IMG/VR virus record: IMGVR_UViG_3300042375_000862
Coordinates: 80,040-144,039 of that record
DNA length: 64,000 bases
Reading direction: 5' to 3' (one strand)
Origin: a virus
The position numbers and the translations under genes are program-made. This document shows positions 1 to 9,291 of this stretch, one piece after another (within the stretch, counting starts at the first letter, position 1; each line of letters starts with the position of its first letter). Under the pieces are notes generated by a model. It made no database searches. It was not told the origin of the DNA and was given only the letters and a program-made list of their open reading frames with translations.

Positions 1-476
1 CTAAAAACGAATGGGTTAGCTGGTCAATAAAACACTTAATAGAATATCCCCACAAATTCGTTGAGTCATATCAAAGTGAAAATGAAAAATATAATAATTT
101 TTTGTGTTCATTTAAAGAATTATACGTATCCAATTTATTTAATCAAAATTATTATAATATAGTTAACCAAAACTATATTATTTTTTTACAGAAGATGTTT
201 GATTTTTATGAAGTTAAATATGTAATGTGTGATGCTTTTGAAAGTATGATAATTGAATTAAATAAACATGATGATAGGTTAGATATAATTGATAAAAAAT
301 ATTATTGGAGGTTCGGTAAAAAAACCATAAGAGATTTCTTGAACGATACAAACAGAGAAGATATTTGGGAACATAGTGAAAATTATAAAGATAGACCAAC
401 CCAACATCCTAATATCCATGGGTATAAATTAATTTCTGATATGTTATATGATTTTATAATAAAAGCACATTATTAA
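1..476 (+). CDS. SGNH/GDSL-type hydrolase, C-terminal part
   Basis: The gene enters from outside the window; the frame is open from base 3, leaving about 157 residues, so the nucleophile block is not visible. The end carries QHPNIHGYKLI followed by a hydrophobic helix, which matches the catalytic-histidine block of SGNH hydrolases and the tails of five other SGNH-like proteins in this window. SGNH enzymes are usually esterases or acyl transferases; the target here is unknown, but the glycan context suggests acyl groups on sugars. Its stop overlaps the stop of the convergent gene downstream, leaving no room for a terminator. Confidence 0.6.
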   Translation, partial: KNEWVSWSIKHLIEYPHKFVESYQSENEKYNNFLCSFKELYVSNLFNQNYYNIVNQNYIIFLQKMFDFYEVKYVMCDAFESMIIELNKHDDRLDIIDKKYYWRFGKKTIRDFLNDTNREDIWEHSENYKDRPTQHPNIHGYKLISDMLYDFIIKAHY

Positions 477-1738
477 TTTAATAAATTTTTAATAAAAAGA
501 TAATCACTTTTATTTTTGCCTATTTGAATTACTTTGTTTTTATTATCTTCAAATCTTTGTGAATTTTTTGAATAAAATTCAATTAAAGTCTCTTTATTTT
601 CATGTAATCTTTTTAATTCTTCTGTAATCATTTTAAATCTTTTCTTTTGATCCGGCTCATTATCATAACTATGATTAATTACATCATCAAAAAAATCAAA
701 ATTATATTTTTCTTTTAATGATTTAATGTGGTGGTGTGTTGCCAAAATAATCGGAAACTGATAGTAAAAAAATGGTTTAAATGATTTTTCGGTTATATGA
801 ATAACATTTCCTAAATCAATAAATTGTGATTCCGTAACAATATTAATATATGCGTTTTTATAATTGTGCGGTATGTCTGGTGGATAAAGCCTGTTTACAT
901 AAATTGGGTTTATAATTGTTATTTCATTATTATCATCAAATTCTAAATCATTTACCTCGGTGTCACTAATTTTTATTTTTAAATTATCAATATATTCAAT
1001 TTCATCATGTAGTGTCTCTAATTCACTATCATCAAATAAAGACAAATAATTTGAATTTTGACATTTTTTAGAATATAAAGGTATAAAAGACCAATTTGTG
1101 TCATCTAATAATTTATTTTTTAACATATAAATCAATAAGCTACATCTATGTATTTTAGGACCTCTATTAAAACACATAAAAAATTTATTTTTTTCATATA
1201 CATCAAATGGTATGTCATTTTTTTCAAGGGATAATGCAACTACGATTGGTAAGTACATTATACTATATACGTTAATTTCTGACTTATAATTAATGACGTA
1301 ATGATTTAATTTATAATTGTTATTAACAATGTATATTTGTTTAGGTGAAACACCAATGTTATTTAAAACGGCAAATCCATTTTCATTATCTGACTCATGA
1401 TGAGAAAAAAATATAAGATTAAAATTTTTACATATTTTTAAACATTCAATAATTTCTTCAGAAAGGATTAGTTTATCGTTAATAATTTCATCAATACTTA
1501 TTGAAGCATGACAAATTACGTAATAAAATTTTTCATTTGAATTGTCATAAACATCTTTAATTTTATGATTTTTAATTACAATTTTACCTGACTCATCACA
1601 ATTTGAAAATGAATTAATATACGACTTTATAAAATCTTCAAAATCCCAAAAAATTTTATTCGGATAATGACTCTTTCCGTTAAAAATTGGAGCATCACCA
1701 TCCCAAATATCGTACACTAAATTTAAAATGTTATTCAT
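473..1738 (-). CDS. Glycosyltransferase-like protein (TEK/HR family)
   Basis: A 421-residue member of a family with six domain copies in this window. Two shared blocks are visible: FFMCFNRGP-x2-HR near residues 186-198 and VTES...HITEKSFKPF near residue 310, followed by a D-x-E-P-x2-K-R stretch. The layout (an R-containing block, then a S-x-x-TEK block before a PxIxA strand) recalls the nucleotide-sugar site of GT10 and GT47 GT-B enzymes, so I infer glycosyl transfer; this is not proven. It is close to the C-terminal half of the 792-residue protein encoded at 6164-8542. Last gene of a minus-strand trio after the two thiamine-diphosphate enzyme subunits. Confidence 0.5.
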   Translation of the reverse strand: MNNILNLVYDIWDGDAPIFNGKSHYPNKIFWDFEDFIKSYINSFSNCDESGKIVIKNHKIKDVYDNSNEKFYYVICHASISIDEIINDKLILSEEIIECLKICKNFNLIFFSHHESDNENGFAVLNNIGVSPKQIYIVNNNYKLNHYVINYKSEINVYSIMYLPIVVALSLEKNDIPFDVYEKNKFFMCFNRGPKIHRCSLLIYMLKNKLLDDTNWSFIPLYSKKCQNSNYLSLFDDSELETLHDEIEYIDNLKIKISDTEVNDLEFDDNNEITIINPIYVNRLYPPDIPHNYKNAYINIVTESQFIDLGNVIHITEKSFKPFFYYQFPIILATHHHIKSLKEKYNFDFFDDVINHSYDNEPDQKKRFKMITEELKRLHENKETLIEFYSKNSQRFEDNKNKVIQIGKNKSDYLFIKNLLN

Positions 1739-2284
1739 TTATAAATTATAAAGTTCAGGATACTCAACTATAACATGAATTCCACCCTTTTCATACGCAT
1801 TTTTATAGTGAAATTCAATTGATTCCCAATCTTTTAAATCGATAAAATTAATATTGGGACACATCGATTTAAATTCATTAAAATAATTACCTTTATGTTG
1901 ATGACCTGGATCCAATGGATTATCTGAACCTTTACCCACACGAATAATCATGTTAGGTTTCCATTCACCACCACTCATTAAACCAATTTTATCAACATGG
2001 TTAACTAATTGATTTGTTGCACATATTAAAAAGTCCCAACGAGGGTAGAATGTAATAACAAACTTACCGACCATCGCCATCCCTAATGACATTCCCATTT
2101 GTGAATCTTCCATTACAGGAACCTCAATCATTTTTTCTTTAGAAACATTATTTAAAGTAGAACTCATTGGGTTTCCAGGCCAAATAATTTGTTGACCAAT
2201 AAAAACTGTATCATTTTGTTGACCTAAATAAGTCATTGAGTTAGTCAATGCATCTTTATAAGGTGTTTGTTGTTGTGTATTCAT
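1739..2284 (-). CDS. Thiamine-diphosphate enzyme, beta-like (Pyr domain) subunit
   Basis: A 181-residue protein resembling the pyrimidine-binding domain of transketolase and E1-beta dehydrogenase subunits: an N-terminal YKDALTNSM helix, an E-x-P-V-MED segment at the usual cofactor glutamate, a GMAM...FYPRWDFL stretch and a GKGSDNPLDPGHQH loop. Ordinary E1-beta chains are about 320 residues and include a transketolase C-terminal domain, which is missing here. It lies 14 bases after the alpha-like gene, so the two probably form one enzyme. The substrate is unknown; a role in making an unusual sugar or acyl donor is inference from the neighbours. Confidence 0.6.
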   Translation of the reverse strand: MNTQQQTPYKDALTNSMTYLGQQNDTVFIGQQIIWPGNPMSSTLNNVSKEKMIEVPVMEDSQMGMSLGMAMVGKFVITFYPRWDFLICATNQLVNHVDKIGLMSGGEWKPNMIIRVGKGSDNPLDPGHQHKGNYFNEFKSMCPNINFIDLKDWESIEFHYKNAYEKGGIHVIVEYPELYNL

Positions 2285-2298
2285 CTAATTTTTAATGT

Positions 2299-2931
2299 TT
2301 AAAATATAACCCATTTACCTGTACCATAGTGAGGCCATTGCTTTTCGTAGTCATACCAAATAATGTCATTTGGAACTCCACTTTTAACCCCCCACGTTTC
2401 AATTGTTGGGGTATTTGTCGATACTCCATTATCTTCGATGACAAATTTAATAGGTAAATCAAAATTTTTGGCATACTTGTGGTTTTCCATGAAAATACCT
2501 GTTTCATATGTCATGTCACCTAAAAAACACCATACTATGTCATTACTACCATTTCTTTTATTTGCAATTGCCGCACCAACCGCTATCGGTATAATACCGG
2601 CAACAATTCCTGAACTATAAAAATTCTCTTCTTTGTTTATAATCGTTATTGAACGACCTTCCAATATCTCTTGTTCTAACCATTCCGAAGGAACACCTTT
2701 TAATAATGCATGATAATGGGATCTCCAAGTCGAAAAAACCCAATCGGTTTTTTTAATTCGTTTAAAAATTTCAATTAATTCGTCCTCATTACCACCATTT
2801 AAATGTATGGGACCTCTTACTTTACCAGATTCCCAATAGTCGGCCATTTTCCTTTCGAATTGAATAAGTCCATGTTTATCCCAAAGTGAATTCCTAACAA
2901 TTGGTAGATTATCGTTTAAATTTTTTACCAT
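2299..2931 (-). CDS. Thiamine-diphosphate enzyme, alpha-like (PP domain) subunit
   Basis: A 210-residue protein with the diphosphate-binding core of E1-alpha and transketolase enzymes: YSSGIVAGIIPIAVGAA, then GDMTYETG and, about 25 residues on, EDNGVSTNTP, which corresponds to the GDG...N metal and thiamine-diphosphate motif. The usual E1-alpha length is 320-360 residues, so this is a compact form. First gene of the minus-strand trio; an AT-rich promoter-like element lies only a few bases upstream. The pair could act as a mini-dehydrogenase, decarboxylase or ketolase; I cannot tell which from sequence alone. Confidence 0.65.
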   Translation of the reverse strand: MVKNLNDNLPIVRNSLWDKHGLIQFERKMADYWESGKVRGPIHLNGGNEDELIEIFKRIKKTDWVFSTWRSHYHALLKGVPSEWLEQEILEGRSITIINKEENFYSSGIVAGIIPIAVGAAIANKRNGSNDIVWCFLGDMTYETGIFMENHKYAKNFDLPIKFVIEDNGVSTNTPTIETWGVKSGVPNDIIWYDYEKQWPHYGTGKWVIF

Positions 2932-2935
2932 AATA

Positions 2936-2966
2936 CTAATATAATAAAAAATAATTAAATACCGAA
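2936..2966 (-). promoter_or_regulatory. Bacteroidota-type promoter, minus trio
   Basis: On the minus strand TTCG, 19 bases, then TATATTAG, ending four bases before the ATG of the alpha-like thiamine enzyme gene. It is a variant of the TTTG/TAnnTTTG promoter. The short distance implies a very short leader or a leaderless transcript. Confidence 0.4.
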
Positions 2967-2983
2967 TAGTTTTAGTTAATTTA

Positions 2984-3014
2984 TTGTTTTTTTAAATAAA
3001 TTTTCTTATATTTC
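2984..3014 (+). promoter_or_regulatory. Bacteroidota-type promoter, plus glycan operon
   Basis: TTG, 20 bases, then TATATTTC, ten bases before the ATG at 3025. It sits in the divergent intergenic region and would start the long plus-strand glycan operon. Confidence 0.45.
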
Positions 3015-3024
3015 ATATATCAAT

Positions 3025-4314
3025 ATGGAAAAAATTATTTGTAGTTTAGAAGATTGGGACAGTATTTTTGATTATTACAGACCTAACGGATCTTCTAAAA
3101 CTTGGTATATAAAGGAATCAAAAAAATTGGCAATTCCACATACATTGGGGGAATGGAATGTATTAACGGAAGATGGTGAAATGTTTGACTTAGAACATTT
3201 AAGACATCAAACTACACCTAAAATTTGTAATTTAATTCAATATACACCAAAAAACGAATTAAATGGTTCGTCACATATATACATTATTAATATATATACG
3301 AATACGTTTTTTGAAAATAATTTAGATATTGGGTTTTCATGCATTTCAAAGAATTATATAGATGATATAAGAAATGGTAAATCTAAAATATTAATGTTTT
3401 TTATATATGAAGGTTATTCCGGAATGGAAAATAATGAAGATTTTGAGATAATAGAAAAATGGAGATTAGAATCAAATTTACCAAAAAATTCTATCTTTTA
3501 TGTGTGTGGAAATTTATTGTCAGAAAAAATAGTAATTGAAAGAAATTTAGGGTTTGGAGCAAAAGGGGTTTCACATTTTGAGCCGTGGAATAAATATAAG
3601 GGGAGAATCGTATCTTTTGAACCGACAAATGAAAAATATCTTTTTTTATCCTATAATAGACAATATAGACATCAAAGAATAAGATTTATAATTGATTTAT
3701 TGGAAAAAAATCTTATATATAAAGGATTAATTAGTATAGATAAAATTTCAGAAATACCTTATGAAGTTTCAGATAATATAAAATCATTTTTTGATAATGA
3801 AACACCAATGACGATTGATACGATGCCTGAATTAAAATATAATTTGGCGGTTAACATAACTGTTGAAGATTTTAAAAAAACATTTATTTCAGTAGTTACG
3901 GAAACATTAGTTGATGACGGGACACTATTTTTTTCTGAAAAAATTTGGAAACCAATTATGGTAGGTCATCCATTTATGGTTTACGGTAATCAGTATTCGT
4001 TAAAGTATTTAAAATCAATCGGTTTCAAAACGTTTGATAGATGGATAGATGAGAGTTATGATGATGAACCTGATAGGGATAAAAGATCTAAAATGATTGT
4101 TAATGAGTTAGAAAAATTTAGTTTAAAATCTTTAGATGAATTAAAAAAATTGAGAGAAGAAATGTTTGAGATATGTGAATTTAATTACAACCATTTCAAA
4201 ACTTATTATTTTGAAAATTACGGTGAAACCGACGAATCTAAAACAATTAAAGAAGTTTTAATAGGTATTTGGGAAGATATAAATAAAAATGGTAACAAAA
4301 AGAAATTAATATGA
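3025..4314 (+). CDS. Glycosyltransferase-like protein (TEK/HR family)
   Basis: A 429-residue member of the repeated family. The first block is YLFLSYNRQYRHQR; the second is VVTET...FSEKIWKPIMVGHPF, followed by GNQYSLKYLKSIGF and an acidic ESYDDEPDRDKR segment. The SEK variant replaces TEK. These features support a GT-B-like nucleotide-sugar transferase, by inference. It is the first gene of the plus-strand operon, and its stop overlaps the start of the sugar dehydrogenase gene (ATGA), so the two are probably translated together. Confidence 0.5.
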   Translation: MEKIICSLEDWDSIFDYYRPNGSSKTWYIKESKKLAIPHTLGEWNVLTEDGEMFDLEHLRHQTTPKICNLIQYTPKNELNGSSHIYIINIYTNTFFENNLDIGFSCISKNYIDDIRNGKSKILMFFIYEGYSGMENNEDFEIIEKWRLESNLPKNSIFYVCGNLLSEKIVIERNLGFGAKGVSHFEPWNKYKGRIVSFEPTNEKYLFLSYNRQYRHQRIRFIIDLLEKNLIYKGLISIDKISEIPYEVSDNIKSFFDNETPMTIDTMPELKYNLAVNITVEDFKKTFISVVTETLVDDGTLFFSEKIWKPIMVGHPFMVYGNQYSLKYLKSIGFKTFDRWIDESYDDEPDRDKRSKMIVNELEKFSLKSLDELKKLREEMFEICEFNYNHFKTYYFENYGETDESKTIKEVLIGIWEDINKNGNKKKLI

Positions 4315-5450
4315 GAATTGGATTTATTGGAATTGGTAAATTAGGAAAAGAGGCCGCTGAAGTTATGCAGAGTGCTAATCACGATGTTCTTGGTTACGAT
4401 GTGATGGAAATTAAGGATAGTACAATATCTATGACAACATCATTAGAAGATGTTTGTAGAGATAGGGAATTGATATTCATTGCGGTACCGACCCCACATC
4501 ACAAAGATTACGATGGGAGTCAACCAACATCACATTTGGAACCAAAAGATTTTGACTATTCAATTGTTAAGGGTATTTTGAATGAGATAAATCAACATAC
4601 AACAAAAGAACAGTTAGTTGTTTTAATATCAACAGTTTTACCCGGCACCACAAGACGTGAATTTATACCATTGGTTAAAAATTATCGTTTTATATATAAT
4701 CCATACCTAATTGCAATGGGTACAGTTAAAGAAGATATGGTCAAACCAGAAATGTTAATAATAGGTACGGAGGACGGGTCAAGAACGGGAGACGCGGAAA
4801 AACTAACAGAGTTCTACGGAACATTCATACACCCCGAAACAAGATGTGAAATAGGTACATGGGACGATGCGGAGGCTATTAAAATATTTTATAACACATT
4901 TATTTCTACTAAGTTATCATTAGTGAATATGATAATGGATGTAGCGGAAAAAAATGGTAATATGAATACCGATATTGTTACTGGTGCATTAGAGAGAAGT
5001 TCGTATAGAATTATGGGACCGGCTTATATGAAAGCTGGAATGGGAGATGGTGGAGGATGTCATCCGAGAGATAATATTGCGTTGAGGTTTATGGCACAAG
5101 AATATGGTTTAACATATGATTTATTTGATGCAGTAATGAAATCAAGAGAGGAACAGGCACATAATATTGCTAATAAAATGATGGAACTAAAGGATAAATA
5201 TAATTTACCACTTGTAATTATGGGAGAAAGTTTTAAACCTGGTGTTCCGTATGTGGATGGTTCTTATACGAGATTAATCGCTCATTATTTAAATTACCCA
5301 ATGAATTTTGATTTAATAGACGGACCCGCAATATACTTATTAGGGCATAGAGGAACACATAATGATACTGTTTTCCCTGAAGGTAGTATTGTATTAGACC
5401 CATGGAGAGAAAGAAAATACAAAGACACAGTTTATTATGGAGGAAAATAA
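4311..5450 (+). CDS. UDP-glucose/GDP-mannose dehydrogenase family
   Basis: A 379-residue NAD-dependent enzyme that oxidises the C6 alcohol of a nucleotide sugar to a uronate. The N-terminus has the Rossmann signature GFIGIGKLGKEAA; the middle contains STVLPGTTR and a helix with NTFISTKLSLVNM; the catalytic cysteine lies in GGGCHPRD at about residue 250. The family motif is normally GGxCxPKD, so lysine is replaced by arginine next to the aspartate. The C-terminus has GESFKPGVPYVDGS, typical of the NAD-exchange domain. The likely product feeds the glycosyltransferases downstream. Confidence 0.85.
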   Translation: MRIGFIGIGKLGKEAAEVMQSANHDVLGYDVMEIKDSTISMTTSLEDVCRDRELIFIAVPTPHHKDYDGSQPTSHLEPKDFDYSIVKGILNEINQHTTKEQLVVLISTVLPGTTRREFIPLVKNYRFIYNPYLIAMGTVKEDMVKPEMLIIGTEDGSRTGDAEKLTEFYGTFIHPETRCEIGTWDDAEAIKIFYNTFISTKLSLVNMIMDVAEKNGNMNTDIVTGALERSSYRIMGPAYMKAGMGDGGGCHPRDNIALRFMAQEYGLTYDLFDAVMKSREEQAHNIANKMMELKDKYNLPLVIMGESFKPGVPYVDGSYTRLIAHYLNYPMNFDLIDGPAIYLLGHRGTHNDTVFPEGSIVLDPWRERKYKDTVYYGGK

Positions 5451-6174
5451 AAAAATTTTAATTGCTAGTGGTTGTAGTTTTACACACCAACCTTGGAGTT
5501 GGGCATACAAACTTAAAGAGTTAAATGAATATGACTTATTGAACGTATCAATGCCATGTCAAGGAAATAACATTATTGCTCAAAAGGTTTTATATAATGT
5601 TAATGAACAATTAAAAACAAAAAAAAGTGAAGAAATAATTGTCGGTATCATGTGGAGTGGTATTGATAGACACAATTTCTTTATAGATAATAATTTAAGA
5701 TTAGAGAATGTAGACGGATGGGAAGAAAACCCAACAAGTATAGTTGAAAACCGTAAAAATTGGGTTATAATAAATTCACATTGGAACACACCATTAGCTA
5801 AAATGTGGTATCAAAATTTCCATACATATGTAGGTGCAATGATAGAAACGTTACGAAATATTTTATTAGTACAATTATATTTAGAAAAAAATAATATAAA
5901 ATATTTTATGACCACATATATGGATATTTTAAATAAAGAAAACGAAACAACATTAAAACATCCTGAAGTTGAATATTTATTTAATATGGTAAATTTTGAG
6001 AAATTCTTACCGATAAATGGGTGTCATGAATGGGTTAAAATTAATTGTAAAGATAAAGGTTTTAATAAACCTGATTTTAATGGATATATAGGAATTCACC
6101 CAAATGATTATGGGCATGAAATGTTTACAAAAGAAATAATATTACCATTTTTAAAAAATATAAATGTTAGATAA
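5437..6174 (+). CDS. SGNH/GDSL-like hydrolase
   Basis: A 245-residue protein with the nucleophile block ASGCSFTH at the N-terminus, a PCQGNN segment at the oxyanion Gly/Asn positions and IHPNDYGH near the C-terminus as the catalytic histidine block. No signal peptide is visible, so it probably acts in the cytoplasm. It overlaps the sugar dehydrogenase gene by 14 bases and the next gene by 11. The likely role is esterase or acyl transferase on a glycan or nucleotide sugar, by inference from neighbours. Confidence 0.65.
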   Translation: MEENKKILIASGCSFTHQPWSWAYKLKELNEYDLLNVSMPCQGNNIIAQKVLYNVNEQLKTKKSEEIIVGIMWSGIDRHNFFIDNNLRLENVDGWEENPTSIVENRKNWVIINSHWNTPLAKMWYQNFHTYVGAMIETLRNILLVQLYLEKNNIKYFMTTYMDILNKENETTLKHPEVEYLFNMVNFEKFLPINGCHEWVKINCKDKGFNKPDFNGYIGIHPNDYGHEMFTKEIILPFLKNINVR

Positions 6175-8542
6175 AAGAGTTGGAATCTATAATATATCAC
6201 ATGTTGATGGAAGAGTAGGACAAGGTTTATCTTACATTATTGATGAAATTAAAAGATATAATTTTAACAAAATATTTTTTTTTAATATCACTGAGGCATC
6301 TTTTCGTGCGTTAGATAACGAAGAAAACTTTAAAATTTTTAAAAATTTATTGATTGATAGGAATATTAAATTATATATTATTTGTGGTGCCGAATACCAA
6401 CATCACATACATAAATCGGAATCAATATTTGGTAATAAACGTATAGTTGATTATATAAATATATTACCCTGGGGAACTTCATTGTTACACTATACAATGT
6501 ACCATTTAAAATCACAAATATCTAATTTTGAAAATATAATAGATAGAAATAATTTTAATTATCTTTATCTATGCTACAATAATAAGTCAAGATATCATAG
6601 ATGTGAATTAATTGATAACCTATCAAAACATGAACTATTAAACGATGGTTTAGTATCTTGGAGAATGATTAAATACGATGATTACCAAATTAATTACGAA
6701 TTTAAATATTGGAACGAAACATTGTTAAATATTGATTTAGAAGACGACGGAAAACAAATATTAAATGAATGGACAAAACAAATATTGATACCCAATACAT
6801 TTTTAACAATTGTAACAGAATCTAGTGATGATTTTCTTTTTGTAACAGAAAAAACCTTTAAGGCGATTTTATTAGAACAACCATTTATATGTTTAGGTTA
6901 TATGAACCAAAATTATATATTAGAAGAATATGGATTTGAATTATATCACGAAATAATTGATTATACATTTGATAAAAAACCAAATTTAAAGGAAAGAACT
7001 GATGGTGTAGTTAATAATTTATTAAATCTTAAAAATAAAAATTTAAATGATTTAAACAATATTATTAAAGATAAGATTAAAAGAAATAAAAAAAGAGCGT
7101 TAGAAATCATAGAAAAAGATCCTTTTTTACCAAAAGAATTAATTGAATTATTTAAAGAATATACATATGAGGTACATGATGCAATTAATCAGGATGTAAT
7201 CCCAAGTTACTTTTTAAATACGATTAAAAATATGATTAAAAAAAATACAATAAATTTAGTGTATGATGATTGGTTAGACATTGACAATACAAATTATAAC
7301 GGTAAAAAACATTTTCCTAATTTACATTTTGGAGATATGCATCATTTAATGTGGTCATATTTAGATAAAGGACTTTTTTTTGGATATCTACAAAATACAT
7401 TATCGAGTAATGATAAATTTGAATTAAAAAAATGTAGATTTAATGAAGTATATGAGAGACCCGATGAAAATTTTTATTATTTCATAACATTACATGGATT
7501 TAATTATGAACAAATTTTTAAACAAGCAAAATTTGAACAATTTTTTAATGAAAATTTAAAAAATGTTTTGTTAAAATGTGAAAATTTTTACGTGGGATTT
7601 GTTACAGAACACGAATCAGATGACGAAAACGGGTTTTTAGAACTTAATAATTTTGTAATTAAAAATAATTTAAATCCAAAACAATTTTATTTTATTAATA
7701 ATAACTCATTAATTGATGATATTAAAAAAGAACATAATAGTGATATTAACGTATATAAAATTAATTTTTTACCATTCTCATCAACTAGAGTATTAGAAAT
7801 GGAGGGAGAGTGTTCTTTAATAACAGAAAAAAAAGGTAAATTTTTTATGTGTTTTAATAAAGGACCTAAAAGACATAGGTATGCGTTGTTATGTTTATTG
7901 AAAAAAAATAATTTATTAGAGGATATAAATTGGTCGTTAATACCTGACTATAATCCAAATGCTGAAAATGAATTTTATAGTCACATATTTAATTCACAAG
8001 AAATTGAATCGATAAAAGAAGAAATAAAATATTTTTTAAATATTGGAATTAAAAAAAATGATTATGAAATAGATGCAAATTGGATAGATGGTGAGGGTAA
8101 TTTTGTTAAAAATATTTTACCTGAATGGATGTTAGTCCCGACATTATGTGTGAATCATGAAAATTCTTATATTAACATAACTACGGAATCACAATATTTA
8201 GACGAAAATAAAGTTATCCACATAACCGAAAAATCATTTAAACCATTTTATTATTTTCAGTTTCCTTTAATATTAGCAACTCATAATCACATAAAAAAGA
8301 TGAAAGAATTATATGATTATGATTTTTTTGATGATATAATTAATCATGAATATGATAGTGAACCAAATTTCAAAAAAAGATTATACATGTTTGTAGAAGA
8401 AATAAAAAGATTGAATCAAAATAAAGAACAAATAAAAGAATTTTATAGAAATAACCAACAACGTTTTATTGATAATAAAAACAAAGTTTTAAAGATGTTG
8501 TCGGATACTTCAGATTTTACATTTTTTAAAAATTTAATATAA
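6164..8542 (+). CDS. Double-domain glycosyltransferase-like protein (TEK/HR family)
   Basis: A 792-residue protein made of two family domains. The N-terminal unit (about 1-350) has YLYLCYNNKSRYHR and VTESSDDFLFVTEKTFKAI; it is closest to the 373-residue protein encoded at 14487-15608. The C-terminal unit (about 365-792) starts NLVYDDWLDI and has FFMCFNKGPKRHR and TTESQY...HITEKSFKPF; it is closest to the protein encoded at 473-1738. A single chain with two units suggests two successive transfers. Asn- and Lys-rich composition is typical of this operon. The catalytic role is inferred. Confidence 0.5.
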   Translation: MLDKRVGIYNISHVDGRVGQGLSYIIDEIKRYNFNKIFFFNITEASFRALDNEENFKIFKNLLIDRNIKLYIICGAEYQHHIHKSESIFGNKRIVDYINILPWGTSLLHYTMYHLKSQISNFENIIDRNNFNYLYLCYNNKSRYHRCELIDNLSKHELLNDGLVSWRMIKYDDYQINYEFKYWNETLLNIDLEDDGKQILNEWTKQILIPNTFLTIVTESSDDFLFVTEKTFKAILLEQPFICLGYMNQNYILEEYGFELYHEIIDYTFDKKPNLKERTDGVVNNLLNLKNKNLNDLNNIIKDKIKRNKKRALEIIEKDPFLPKELIELFKEYTYEVHDAINQDVIPSYFLNTIKNMIKKNTINLVYDDWLDIDNTNYNGKKHFPNLHFGDMHHLMWSYLDKGLFFGYLQNTLSSNDKFELKKCRFNEVYERPDENFYYFITLHGFNYEQIFKQAKFEQFFNENLKNVLLKCENFYVGFVTEHESDDENGFLELNNFVIKNNLNPKQFYFINNNSLIDDIKKEHNSDINVYKINFLPFSSTRVLEMEGECSLITEKKGKFFMCFNKGPKRHRYALLCLLKKNNLLEDINWSLIPDYNPNAENEFYSHIFNSQEIESIKEEIKYFLNIGIKKNDYEIDANWIDGEGNFVKNILPEWMLVPTLCVNHENSYINITTESQYLDENKVIHITEKSFKPFYYFQFPLILATHNHIKKMKELYDYDFFDDIINHEYDSEPNFKKRLYMFVEEIKRLNQNKEQIKEFYRNNQQRFIDNKNKVLKMLSDTSDFTFFKNLI

Positions 8543-8543
8543 T

Positions 8544-9290
8544 ATGGGAACATTATGGACATTTGGATGTAGCTTTACAGCGGAATATAATCCGGTCGGT
8601 GATAAATTTGTTAGAAGTAATTATGATGATTATAAACATTGGAGAGGTGGAACTTTACCGGATGTTTGGCCAACATTATTGGGAAAAAAGTTAAATTTAG
8701 AAGTTAAAAATATGGCATTTGGTGGAGATTCAAACTATGCAATTTTGAATCAATTTTTAGAAGTGGTTGATTTAATTAAACAAGGAGATATTGTAATATT
8801 TGGGTGGACACATGTTGTAAGATTCCAAGCTGCTAATCCAGGTTCACGAAATGGTTTTAATCAAATTTTACCGAGTATAACTAATTATCCCGAAACCGGA
8901 TTATCAAGTAGGGCCATAGAAGAAATTTTAGTTAATAGATCAAACCCAATTTGGTTAAAAGAAGTTCAATTATGGATAAATTTTATAAATTTATTTTGTG
9001 AAAAATCAAATATAAACGTATTTCATTGGACAAGTGATATAGATATATTTAATTGTAATAGTGAATTTATAAATGATAAAAAATTTATAACACCACCTTG
9101 TGAAAATCCATGGGAACACCATCATATGATGCTTGGTTATTTATCTTTACCATTGCAATATAGTGGAAAAATGATTGGTAAAATAATAGATGAGACTGAC
9201 GGGTTAATATCTGATTGTCATTTTGGTGAACATGGCCATAGGGTACAATCTGAATACTTTTATAAACACATTATTAAAAATATAATTTAA
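8544..9290 (+). CDS. SGNH/GDSL-like hydrolase
   Basis: A 248-residue protein with TFGCSFTAEYNP at the N-terminus (nucleophile block), FGGDSNYA (Gly/Asn block) and SDCHFGEHGHRVQ near the C-terminus, giving the Asp/His pair. It starts at a TAATATG junction directly after the double-domain glycosyltransferase-like gene. A possible role is removing or moving O-acyl groups on glycans. It is distinct in sequence from the neighbouring SGNH genes, so this is a diversified family rather than recent copies. Confidence 0.6.
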   Translation: MGTLWTFGCSFTAEYNPVGDKFVRSNYDDYKHWRGGTLPDVWPTLLGKKLNLEVKNMAFGGDSNYAILNQFLEVVDLIKQGDIVIFGWTHVVRFQAANPGSRNGFNQILPSITNYPETGLSSRAIEEILVNRSNPIWLKEVQLWINFINLFCEKSNINVFHWTSDIDIFNCNSEFINDKKFITPPCENPWEHHHMMLGYLSLPLQYSGKMIGKIIDETDGLISDCHFGEHGHRVQSEYFYKHIIKNII

Positions 9291-9291
9291 T

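Noticed and set aside
2292-2507. A 71-codon minus-strand frame overlapping the alpha-like thiamine enzyme gene
   Set aside because: It lies in another frame of a gene with intact cofactor motifs and has no independent features.
5430-5445. GGAGG-like sequence near the start at 5437
   Set aside because: It lies at or after the ATG, so it cannot act as a Shine-Dalgarno box for this gene.
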